A program made the position numbers and the translations under genes. A stretch of 10,502 nucleotides of DNA from positions 1 to 10,502 of the forward strand of contig CALBTA010000699.1 of the NCBI GenBank assembly GCA_937967755.1, in the 5' to 3' direction. This stretch comes from an uncultured Planctomycetaceae bacterium (lineage in GTDB: Bacteria; Planctomycetota; Planctomycetia; Pirellulales; Pirellulaceae). Below are positions 1-6,426 of this stretch, piece after piece (position 1 is the stretch's first letter; every line of letters begins with the position of its first letter). The notes under the pieces are model-generated. The model had not been told where the DNA came from. It saw only the letters and a list, made by a program, of their open reading frames with translations, and made no database searches.

Positions 1-1668
1 ATTCTTTTCGTGCGCGGCCAGCGGCTGCGCCGGTTCGTGCGCAGCTTCGCCTTCGCCGCGTCGCGACTGCAGCGGCACGGCCGTGTAACGGATCAACTTA
101 TCCATGTCGTCCAACGTGACCGGCGCGTCGGGGTGCATGATTTTCGCCAGCCGGGTCAGGTTGCGAATCTGCCGACCGTTGATATCGTACCCGGCCAGCG
201 CGTCGAACGCGTCGCCGGCCAGTTCCAGCCCGGCCGCGGTGAACATGCTGCGCCAAATCCGCGAACGCGAATCGGCATCGAGGTCGGGGTAATCCAACCG
301 CAGCGTCACCCGGCTGAGGACGGCTGGGTCGAGCACTTGCGGCCGGTTGGTCGTCAGGAACAAGATGCCGCGGTAGTAGTCGAGCAACCGCAAGAACACG
401 CCGACAATCGCCGACCGTTCCAGGTCGTCGCCGCGGGCGGCCAGGAAAATTTCGCACTCGTCAAATTGCAGCACGGCGTTCCAGCGCGCGACGCGGGCGA
501 AAATCCGCCGCAAATTTTCTTCGACACGGTTCAGGTCGGTGCCCAACTCGCCCAGTTCCAGCACGTACAGCGGGCGGCGGGTGTGCTCGGCGTAGATCTC
601 GGCGGTCAGTGTTTTTCCCACACCGGGGCCGCCGCAGGCCAGGATCACCATGCCGCCATGCTTGCCGTCAATCAAATCGCCGAACAGCGCTTCAACCGAC
701 GTGTTGAAAACCTTCGAAAGAATGTCAAGCATCTCGCCAGGCAGGTGCAACCGTTCCATCGCCTGCTGGTCAAACTCGTACCCGATGACATCATCGACGT
801 CGGCGTAGACAAACTCCTTCAGGTCCAAGCTGTAGGCGCGGACGAAAGGCAGCCGACTGGCCCCTTCGCGGTGCTGGGCGTGCGGGCTGAGGTAGCCGCG
901 GTCGTTCTCGGCGACTTCCAAGTGCGGTTCGATGATCGCCTTCGACGGCGCCTCCGGCGAACCGAGCGTTCGGGATTCAAAACGCCGCGACCACCAATAA
1001 TCACGCTTGGCCAGCACGGGGCCTGTGATCAGTGACAGCCGCGAATCGCAAGTCGCCCACCGTTCAGAGTTGAGCAGCTTCAAGTTGAAATCGGCCGGCT
1101 TGATGTGGAAGCCGCGGAGGCCGAATGCGTGCAGGAGCTCGATCACGCGGCGCTCGCGCGAATCGCCCCCTTCGGTCGCGAACATGGACGAAGAAACTGG
1201 GAACCAGAGGTTCTCTTGCGTTTCGCAGATCGACAGTGCCCCGCGCAGGCTGACGAATTTGTAATCGTCATAACCCTTGGAGATATCGGCGCGCAGCGCG
1301 ATCGGGTACCAGCGGCCGTTGAGGAAGAACTCGCAGTTGGGCGTATCGCCTTCGAGACTTTTGAAGAGGCTGCCGAACTCCATCGCGCTGGTGACGACGG
1401 TGTTATAAACTTCGTTGAGCATATCGGCCGAACCCGACATGCCGAAGATGCGCATCGCGATCACCGAACGCTGCTGCCCTCCCAGCCGGGTGTCCTCGAG
1501 CAACGCTTTCAAGTACGCCAGCGGCAAATCTTTGACGTCGGCCAGCAGCGGCTTTTTCGGCTGGCGGTCGTCGAGCAGCCCGTCAACCGTCACCCGTTCC
1601 TTTTCCGTCAGGTTGCTGCGCTCGCGGGCTTTGTCGGCGATGCTTCTGCCAATTTTGATGCGTGCCAT
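1..1668 (-). CDS. AAA+ family ATPase, C-terminus cut by the window edge
   Basis: The minus-strand frame is open from ATG at 1668 to the window edge, giving 556 codons without a stop. The C-terminal half is a classical AAA+ module. It has Walker A GGPGVGKT at residues 346-353, Walker B LQFDEC with D403-E404, sensor 1 in LTTNRP (N441), an arginine-finger-like SR (R453) and a sensor-2/lid stretch GYDINGRQIRN. The first ~300 residues form a separate N-terminal region that I do not recognise; in this class such regions usually bind the substrate or partner. The start is supported by GGGGAAGG at 1680-1673, five bases before the ATG. No signal peptide or membrane segment is seen, so it should be cytosolic. 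By family it is an ATP-driven remodeller or unfoldase; the target is unknown. It lies downstream of the permuted tRNA-like locus and the 83-aa gene on the same strand, with a terminator-like hairpin in its leader. The sequence ends in a charged, probably flexible tail at the edge. Confidence 0.9.
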   Translation of the reverse strand, partial: MARIKIGRSIADKARERSNLTEKERVTVDGLLDDRQPKKPLLADVKDLPLAYLKALLEDTRLGGQQRSVIAMRIFGMSGSADMLNEVYNTVVTSAMEFGSLFKSLEGDTPNCEFFLNGRWYPIALRADISKGYDDYKFVSLRGALSICETQENLWFPVSSSMFATEGGDSRERRVIELLHAFGLRGFHIKPADFNLKLLNSERWATCDSRLSLITGPVLAKRDYWWSRRFESRTLGSPEAPSKAIIEPHLEVAENDRGYLSPHAQHREGASRLPFVRAYSLDLKEFVYADVDDVIGYEFDQQAMERLHLPGEMLDILSKVFNTSVEALFGDLIDGKHGGMVILACGGPGVGKTLTAEIYAEHTRRPLYVLELGELGTDLNRVEENLRRIFARVARWNAVLQFDECEIFLAARGDDLERSAIVGVFLRLLDYYRGILFLTTNRPQVLDPAVLSRVTLRLDYPDLDADSRSRIWRSMFTAAGLELAGDAFDALAGYDINGRQIRNLTRLAKIMHPDAPVTLDDMDKLIRYTAVPLQSRRGEGEAAHEPAQPLAAHEKN

Positions 1669-1680
1669 AGTACCTTCCCC

Positions 1681-1710
1681 AAAAAATGAAGGAGGCGCTC
1701 CGGCGCCTCC
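1681..1710 (-). terminator. Rho-independent-terminator-like hairpin between the tRNA locus and the AAA+ gene
   Basis: On the minus strand 1710-1691 is a perfect 8-bp stem, GGAGGCGC / GCGCCTCC, closed by the tetraloop CGGA. It is followed at 1690-1681 by the T-rich run TTCATTTTTT. This is the expected form of an intrinsic terminator for the RNA transcribed from the tRNA-like locus just upstream. The hairpin ends only 12 bases before the AAA+ start codon. The ATPase must therefore be expressed by read-through, by a promoter inside this short leader, or by attenuation at the hairpin. The structure is seen directly; its activity is inferred. Confidence 0.6.
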
Positions 1711-1726
1711 TGAATGAAACAAAAGA

Positions 1727-1881
1727 AAACCCGTACAAGTCGCAAAAGCGCGAAAACTAAGTGCTCTGCCGTTGAGCTACGAGCGCGGTCTTAGCTGTTG
1801 AGAGCGCTCGGCAGGATTCGAACCTGCAACCTCTTCCTGGTAAGGGAACGTTTGTAAGCTTGTGCCGTTGGGTACGGGCTT
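1727..1881 (-). ncRNA. Paired flanks enclosing the permuted tRNA
   Basis: The sequence before the 3' half and the sequence after the 5' half can pair in three nested helices on the minus strand. The outer helix is AAGCCCGTAC (1881-1872) with GTACGGGTTT (1736-1727), 10 pairs including one G-U. The middle helix is GCACAAGC (1865-1858) with GCTTTTGC (1749-1742), 7 of 8 paired. The inner helix is AAAC (1853-1850) with GTTT (1757-1754). Internal loops CCAACG/GACTT and TTAC/TCGC separate them. The result is one structured RNA of about 155 nt in which the cut anticodon arm is extended into a long imperfect helix. If the linker were removed at the acceptor ends, the two pieces would stay base-paired, as in two-piece tmRNA. 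The pairing is read by eye from the sequence; folding energy and conservation were not computed. Confidence 0.5.
1759..1848 (-). tRNA. Circularly permuted tRNA-Val(UAC)-like gene, 3' half before 5' half
   Basis: Reading the minus strand, 1848-1803 is a tRNA 3' half and 1786-1759 is a tRNA 5' half, in reversed order. The 3' half holds the anticodon hairpin TTCC-CTTACCA-GGAA, variable loop AGGTT, T stem GCAGG/CCTGC around loop TTCGAAT, acceptor strand CGAGCGC and base T73. A 17-nt linker (1803-1787, counting T73) follows. The 5' half holds acceptor strand GCGCTCG, TA, D stem GCTC/GAGC around AACGGCA, A26 and CTT (27-29). The two acceptor strands match at 7 of 7 positions. Joining CTT to CC at 1846 gives a complete 72-nt cloverleaf with a perfect CTTCC/GGAAG anticodon stem and anticodon UAC after U33. 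TT (28-29) occurs in both halves. C37 and T73 are unusual for tRNA-Val, and CCA is not encoded. The alternative is two neighbouring decayed tandem copies that each kept the complementary half. Confidence 0.6.
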
Positions 1882-1886
1882 GTGTC

Positions 1887-1975
1887 GTGACAAGGTAACG
1901 GGGTGACAAGGTGAGGGGGTGACGAAAGATTCCAGGCCACTTCGTCACCTGGTCACTCTGTCACCTTGTCACCTT
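1887..1975. repeat. GTGACAAGGT spacer repeat in inverted arrangement
   Basis: On the plus strand GTGACAAGGT occurs at 1887-1896 and 1903-1912, followed by GTGACGAA at 1919-1926. The inverse forms are TTCGTCAC at 1941-1948 and ACCTTGTCAC at 1963-1972, with degenerate copies between. The two arms form an imperfect inverted repeat around a short centre near 1933. Short repeats of this kind are familiar between planctomycete genes, which is general recall and was not searched here. The repeat overlaps the last codons and the stop of the 83-aa gene. Confidence 0.65.
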
Positions 1976-2212
1976 GCCACAGATCGAGCCGAACACCGCT
2001 TCCGGGCGGACCGTCAGGTTGCCCGTGTTGTGGCGGTCGACCGTGTAGTCGCGGAACTTTTCCGCCGGGACATTCAAGTAATCAGCCAGGGCGCTCTTCA
2101 CTTCCGCATCGCTCGACAGCGCACCCACGTCGAGGTCGGCCAGCGGAATATCGAAGCTGCGCCCGTCAAAGCGAATGTGCAGCACCGGCGACTGATGAAC
2201 ATGAGCAACCAT
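1961..2212 (-). CDS. Small conserved-looking protein of unknown function, 83 aa
   Basis: ATG at 2212 is preceded by the near-perfect Shine-Dalgarno AGGAGGT at 2223-2217 with a 4-base spacer. This outweighs an upstream in-frame ATG at 2245. The product starts MVAHVHQSPVLHIRFDGRSF. It alternates a likely beta-hairpin (residues ~10-28), a helix around DAEVKSALADYL and a second hairpin around DYTVDRHNTGNLTV. That order is compatible with a small alpha/beta domain such as a beta-grasp, but I cannot assign a family. No signal peptide, membrane segment or cysteine cluster is present. The final residues GKVTR and the TGA lie in the GTGACAAGGT repeat, so the natural C-terminus was probably altered by repeat insertion. 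It is first in a same-strand series with the tRNA-like locus and the AAA+ gene, and could be a partner or substrate of that ATPase. Confidence 0.72.
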   Translation of the reverse strand: MVAHVHQSPVLHIRFDGRSFDIPLADLDVGALSSDAEVKSALADYLNVPAEKFRDYTVDRHNTGNLTVRPEAVFGSICGKVTR

Positions 2213-2429
2213 GATGACCTCCTGCGGTAGTTGAGAGCGTTCCATTACATGACCTCAACCGACAAGTTAGGTTCGCAACAAATCGGTCAATCTTGCCGGT
2301 GGATTCCAATAGATCCGCGACGCTGGCGAAATATTTCCCAGCCGCGCGAGAATTTTTACGAACTTAAACCGCCCGTCGCCCGTCTGAGCGGTGACAACCA
2401 ATTTCACCTTGAACCAGGAGGATAGCCAA
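2213..2429. promoter_or_regulatory. Divergent intergenic region with both ribosome binding sites
   Basis: These 217 bases separate the 83-aa gene (minus) from the AlaRS-like gene (plus), so both promoters should lie here; I cannot name convincing -35/-10 boxes. Two strong Shine-Dalgarno sites mark its ends: AGGAGGT on the minus strand at 2223-2217 and AGGAGG on the plus strand at 2416-2421, the latter 8 bases before ATG 2430. Divergent expression from a shared region fits co-regulation of the two genes. Confidence 0.45.
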
Positions 2430-3331
2430 ATGACCCTGCGTTTAGCCCTTTTGAAATAGTTCGGCGCCGATTCGAGCAGTTCGGTTTTCCGTTGTTCATC
2501 GATCGCCAAGTCGTTCCGCGTGACGACGATACCACGCTGTTTGTGTGCAGCGGAATGCAACCGTTCAAGAGCCGTTTCAGCGAAGGCGACGGCGGCCGGT
2601 TGGGGACGCTGCAATCCTGCATCCGCACCGGCGATTTGGATTTGGTCGGCGACGGAACGCACCTCACCTACTTTGAGATGATCGGCAATTTCTCTTTCGG
2701 CGGCGGAGACTACGAAACGTCTGTCGAGCTGTGGCACTCGATCTTGCGGGACCTGGGCATCCGTGTCAGCGAAGTGCATGTGCACCCCAGCCGGCCCGAC
2801 CATCAAGAGTTGTGGCGGAAGCTGAACTACTCTGTGGTGCCTGATGAGTCGTGCACCTGGTCCGACGGCAACATCTCTGGCCACTGCTGCGAGCTATTCG
2901 TCTCGGGGCTGGAAATCGGCAACCTGGTGAATCCGCTGGGGCATTCGACCGACGTAGGATTTGGTTGGGAACGGCTGATTCAGGTACTGGAAGGAAAGAG
3001 CCGTGTGGATGAAACATCGCTTTTCGATCAGAGCCTGCACCCCACCGTGAGAGACCACCTTCGCACGATCAACGTCTTGCGGGAAAACGGCATCGAACCT
3101 GGCAGCAAAGGCCGGCAATACGTCTGCCGCCGCCTGCTTCGCAGAATGCTCGTGCACCTGTCAGGCGATGAGAAGTTCGAATTCGACGACTGGCTAATTC
3201 AAGAGCGGCAACTTCGCGAGCAAAGCCTGCGCAGCGGCCGTCGCCACTGGCGAAAGCACCAACACAAACCGCCCACCTTCTGGTGGGAAACCTTCGGCAT
3301 TCTGCCCGATGAAATCGAACTGCTGGGTTGA
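2430..3331 (+). CDS. Stand-alone alanyl-tRNA-synthetase-like catalytic core, frame disturbed at the start
   Basis: The body is open from after a TAG at 2423-2425 to TGA 3329-3331 and matches the AlaRS class II core. Numbered from TTG 2492, it shows TLFVCSGMQPFK (15-26, motif 1 region), QSCIRTGDLDLVG then YFEMIGNFSFG (41-70, motif 2 with R45), SDGNISGHCCELF (124-136), LEIGNLVN (140-147) and motif 3 DVGFGWER (154-161). GRQYVCRRLLRR and a final ETFGILPDE correspond to AlaRS helices just past the core. At about 300 aa it is a third of normal AlaRS and lacks the editing and C-Ala domains. It should activate alanine or a similar amino acid with ATP; the acceptor is unknown. AGGAGG at 2416-2421 points to ATG 2430, but that frame stops after nine codons. 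The homologous residues PAFSPFEIVRRRF are in the -1 frame, so one base (perhaps a C at 2434-2436) seems missing. TTG 2492 is the only in-frame start and has no RBS. Confidence 0.8.
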
Positions 3332-3366
3332 CTTCCAACGCATGCTGGTTGAGGCCGAGGGTGGTG

Positions 3367-6255
3367 TTACCTCCGCTGTTGCATGAGATACTCAACGAGA
3401 TCGAAAAACTGGTCGCGGTCTTTTAACTGGGTGGCGAGGTGCTTTGGCATCAGGGAAATGTCGGAGTTGCTGACCTCGTCGATTTCATCGCGGGCGATTC
3501 GAATTCGCCGGCCGTCGGAGGTGTCTCGCAGGACAATCTCAGCTTCCGTTTCGGCGATGCGCAGCCCGGATGTCGTCTTCCCGTCCAGGGTCACGACGAC
3601 GACCTGGGCGTACTCGTCATTGATTTTCTTCGAGGGCCGCAGGATTGAGTCGACCAGATCGGCGGCGGTTGTCTCGCGCGGCAATTGTGAAAGATCCGGC
3701 CCCATGCGGGCCGCGCCTGCTGGCGGATCGTGGCACGAAAAACAGGCGACGGTCTTGCTATAGAAAATCGCCTTTCCGCGCGCGGCGTCGCCGTGCGCCT
3801 TGGCCAACTCGGCCAGCTCCCGCGGGTCGGCGTCGAGCAGCCGTGTTTCCAGTTCACGATTGGCGAACCCTCCCGAAGGCAGGCCAAGTTCTTCCAGCGT
3901 ATAGGGTTGGCGTCGATCCTTCGTGGCCGCCATGAGGGGTTTGACCGTGTCGACCGGAACCGGCACCTGGCTGTTTCCCCAGGAGAAACGGACAAAGTTG
4001 GCCACCTTCGTGACTTGATTGGGATCGCTCAGCCCCAGGGCTTCGACCCGGGGCATCAGACCCGCGCCATAGGTTTGCCCGTTGACCGGCCCGGTTAGCC
4101 CATGCAGCAAGATGCGGATCATCTTCTCGGGATCGCCGGTCACGCGGGGCGACCCGGCCAGCGGCGGAGCCAGCAGCAACTCATGCCCGGGCAGCCGTTG
4201 CCCTTCGCCATTGGGGCCGTGGCAACGGCTGCACGACTGAAAGTAAACGCCCTCGCCGCCTGCCAACCATTTTTGTTCGGTCGTCCAATTCGACGGCAGT
4301 TTGGTCTGTTTGAAGTCCCAAGCCGCCAACCCCGCGTTCCATTGGTTGATGGTTTTATCCTTCTGTTCTCGGCTGACGATCGATGCGAACGCGGAGCCTT
4401 CGCGCACCGATTGTATCAGCGGAGTTTCTCGCCCCCACAACGACGCCATCGCGGCCAGGGACACGCCCTCATCGGCAAGGTGCTTGCGAACAACTTGCTC
4501 GATCAACGCGGTCGCGCGTTCCGATTGCGACCACCCTAGCGACATCACCAATTGCTTGCCGACCGTGGCATCTGCGCCCTCTGCCACCGCTTCGAGCGCG
4601 TCGTAAAACTCCGCGTCATCCTCTTGAATGAAAACTTCCCCGATTTGAATCCCGGCCGATTGAACACGCGGGTCGCTATCTTGCAAAGCCAGCTCGACCA
4701 GTTCGCGATCGGCCTCGCCCAAGCCTTCCAGCGTCCACAAGGCGTGCAGCCGAGTGAGGGGGCGATCCGGCTGATTGCGAACCAGATCTTCCAGCGCGGC
4801 GATGATGCGGTCGCGATTCTGTTCGGGCAGATCTTCCGAGTTGGCTCTTAATATGATCAGTTTCTGCGCCGTGTCGCGAACCCACCCGTTCCCGTCACTC
4901 AAGTGGCGAAGCAATGCCAAAGCCGGCTCGCCCAACATCTTCGGCACGCGGTGGGGCTGGTGGTCCTGGTGGCGAATACGCCAAATGCGCCCGCGTTGAG
5001 TGTGCTTGTTGAAGCCTTTCTCTCTGGCGTACTGCTTGCTGGCTTCGTTGAACCACGGTTCGTCCTGAATGATGCCGCGGTACATGTCGACGACGTACAA
5101 GCATCCGTCCGGCCCCGTATGCGTGCTGACCGGCCGGAAGTTGAAGTCAGGTGAAAGCAAGAATTCTCCGGGGTCATCGGCGTTGCGCAGCATCACCTTT
5201 CCATGAACCCTCTCGACCAGCGACCGCCGCACGACGTGAATCGTCGGGTCGGCAAAAAACAAATTGCCGTAAACATCGCGCGGCAGCGCCGTGCCGCGGA
5301 ATATCTCTTGCGCGCAAAGCGAAGTGAATTTCGGCTCGGGCGAGACGTTCGGTGTTTTGTCCCCCACCGTGCAGAGGGTTTTGGAGATCAGGTAGTCTCT
5401 TCCAAACGGAAAACCCAACGTCGGAAAGAAGCGCGGCTGGCTGCCGGTCCTGCGCTTCACATGCCCCCAATACTTCAAAGGGACCTGGGCAACGATCGGC
5501 GCGTCATTCTTGGAACGGTAGATGTTGCCCACATCGTCGCGGGCCAGGCCCCACTGTGCCCATGTGCCCACCGCGGCTTCAGCCCGCCAGGTGCCGTCGG
5601 TGTACCGATAGCGCTCTTGGTTGTAGCTAACGTAAATCCAGTTGTCGATGTTCCAGATCAAGCCAGAGTTTTGATGTTCGACCGACCTCGCGCGATCCTT
5701 CGCAACTTTGCCTTCGAACAGCCGCTCCTTCTTGTCGGCAACGCCATCGCCGTTGGTGTCAGTGTACGCGTGTACGGTAGTGGCGTCGGTTTCGACGATG
5801 GCGATCCGCTCGTCCAGCGGCAAGATCATTCGCGGCAGGTTCAAGCCATCAACAAAGATGGTTGACTTGTCAATCACGCCGTCACCGTTGGTATCGACCA
5901 GCTTCTTCACCCGGCCGTTGTTGAGCGTTTTCGTTCCCTTGCCCTCTTCGTCCTGCATATAGCTTCGCATCTCGGCGACGTACATGGCCCCATCGGCGTC
6001 CCACACCGCCAGAACCGGCTCTTGCACCATCGGCTCGGCGGCGACCAGTTCAATCACAAACCCTTCGGCGATTTGAAACGACTCTTGCTGCTCCTGCGGC
6101 GACAGCAGCGAGTAGGGGTTGGCCTCGATCTTCTCCTTCCACCCGGTTTGATCCGCCGTTTCCTCCGCTGCGGTCGGCCAGTCGGCGAAGCAGTGCAAAA
6201 CAACCGCCAGCAGCCCGGCGGTCACCCCGTGGAAAGTGCGTTGATGTATCTTCAT
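3367..6255 (-). CDS. PVC-type membrane-bound dehydrogenase / haem-binding cytochrome c protein
   Basis: A 962-aa exported protein. I chose ATG 6255 over the in-frame ATG at 6330 because it starts directly on a signal peptide (basic MKIHQR, hydrophobic GVTAGLLAVVLHCF, then AAEE). Residues ~50-420 carry the PVC dehydrogenase-like beta-propeller, with DTNGDGVIDK and DTNGDGVADK calcium-loop-like repeats and the MYRGIIQDEPWF signature. Residues ~430-620 are helical HEAT-like repeats. Two cytochrome c sites follow: CSRCH at 675-679 and CFSCH at 838-842. The second lies in the Pirellula/Verrucomicrobium-type haem-binding domain ending SLMPKHLATQL. The architecture matches TIGR02604 plus TIGR02603 by recall. 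The presumed role is periplasmic oxidation of a sugar or alcohol with electron transfer through the haems; the substrate is unknown. It lies 171 bp downstream of the oxidoreductase gene on the same strand and ends 35 bp from the convergent AlaRS-like gene. Confidence 0.93.
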   Translation of the reverse strand: MKIHQRTFHGVTAGLLAVVLHCFADWPTAAEETADQTGWKEKIEANPYSLLSPQEQQESFQIAEGFVIELVAAEPMVQEPVLAVWDADGAMYVAEMRSYMQDEEGKGTKTLNNGRVKKLVDTNGDGVIDKSTIFVDGLNLPRMILPLDERIAIVETDATTVHAYTDTNGDGVADKKERLFEGKVAKDRARSVEHQNSGLIWNIDNWIYVSYNQERYRYTDGTWRAEAAVGTWAQWGLARDDVGNIYRSKNDAPIVAQVPLKYWGHVKRRTGSQPRFFPTLGFPFGRDYLISKTLCTVGDKTPNVSPEPKFTSLCAQEIFRGTALPRDVYGNLFFADPTIHVVRRSLVERVHGKVMLRNADDPGEFLLSPDFNFRPVSTHTGPDGCLYVVDMYRGIIQDEPWFNEASKQYAREKGFNKHTQRGRIWRIRHQDHQPHRVPKMLGEPALALLRHLSDGNGWVRDTAQKLIILRANSEDLPEQNRDRIIAALEDLVRNQPDRPLTRLHALWTLEGLGEADRELVELALQDSDPRVQSAGIQIGEVFIQEDDAEFYDALEAVAEGADATVGKQLVMSLGWSQSERATALIEQVVRKHLADEGVSLAAMASLWGRETPLIQSVREGSAFASIVSREQKDKTINQWNAGLAAWDFKQTKLPSNWTTEQKWLAGGEGVYFQSCSRCHGPNGEGQRLPGHELLLAPPLAGSPRVTGDPEKMIRILLHGLTGPVNGQTYGAGLMPRVEALGLSDPNQVTKVANFVRFSWGNSQVPVPVDTVKPLMAATKDRRQPYTLEELGLPSGGFANRELETRLLDADPRELAELAKAHGDAARGKAIFYSKTVACFSCHDPPAGAARMGPDLSQLPRETTAADLVDSILRPSKKINDEYAQVVVVTLDGKTTSGLRIAETEAEIVLRDTSDGRRIRIARDEIDEVSNSDISLMPKHLATQLKDRDQFFDLVEYLMQQRR

Positions 6256-6426
6256 GCGAATCGTGATGCTTCCCCTGCAGATGGTAGAACGCCGGTTTGC
6301 CGACTTGTCTTTCCAGACATTCTCGCCCACTGAATTCCAGAACGTGCCGGTTGAGGCCCAGATTACACAGGACGGTAGCGTGGATGGACCGATTATACCT
6401 ACCGTTTTCTTTCGCTCGTCAAGAAA

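Noticed and set aside
10..1035. Long plus-strand reading frame (341 codons) over the AAA+ gene
   Set aside because: It is in the register complementary to the ATPase codons. The minus strand carries Walker A, Walker B, sensors and a good RBS, while the plus product shows no motif.
1759..1848. Two-piece (permuted) tmRNA
   Set aside because: The D arm has a full GCTC/GAGC stem and there is a normal anticodon hairpin with variable loop. tmRNA lacks these, and no tag reading frame or G-U acceptor pair is present.
1727..1881. Permuted group I intron in a tRNA
   Set aside because: The flanks are too short for a P3-P9 core and no conserved core segments were seen.
1863..1881. A second degraded tRNA 5' half upstream (AACGGCA and a TA-C-rich stretch resembling a D arm)
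   Set aside because: The match is only the heptamer AACGGCA. The spacing to the anticodon stem is about 8 bases too long and the D stem does not pair. It stays the main argument for decayed tandem copies but is not a gene.
1887..1975. CRISPR array
   Set aside because: The repeats are 8-10 bases, adjacent, partly inverted and degenerate, with no regular spacers and no cas genes.
2231..2425. Plus-strand 64-codon frame before the AlaRS-like gene
   Set aside because: No RBS, ends at the TAG just before the AGGAGG, lies in the divergent promoter region and does not resemble a protein.
2267..2884. Minus-strand frame of 205 codons over the AlaRS-like gene
   Set aside because: The opposite strand encodes clear class II synthetase motifs; this frame shows no recognisable protein features.
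5203..5865. Plus-strand 220-codon frame inside the dehydrogenase gene
   Set aside because: Antisense shadow of a gene with clear signature motifs.
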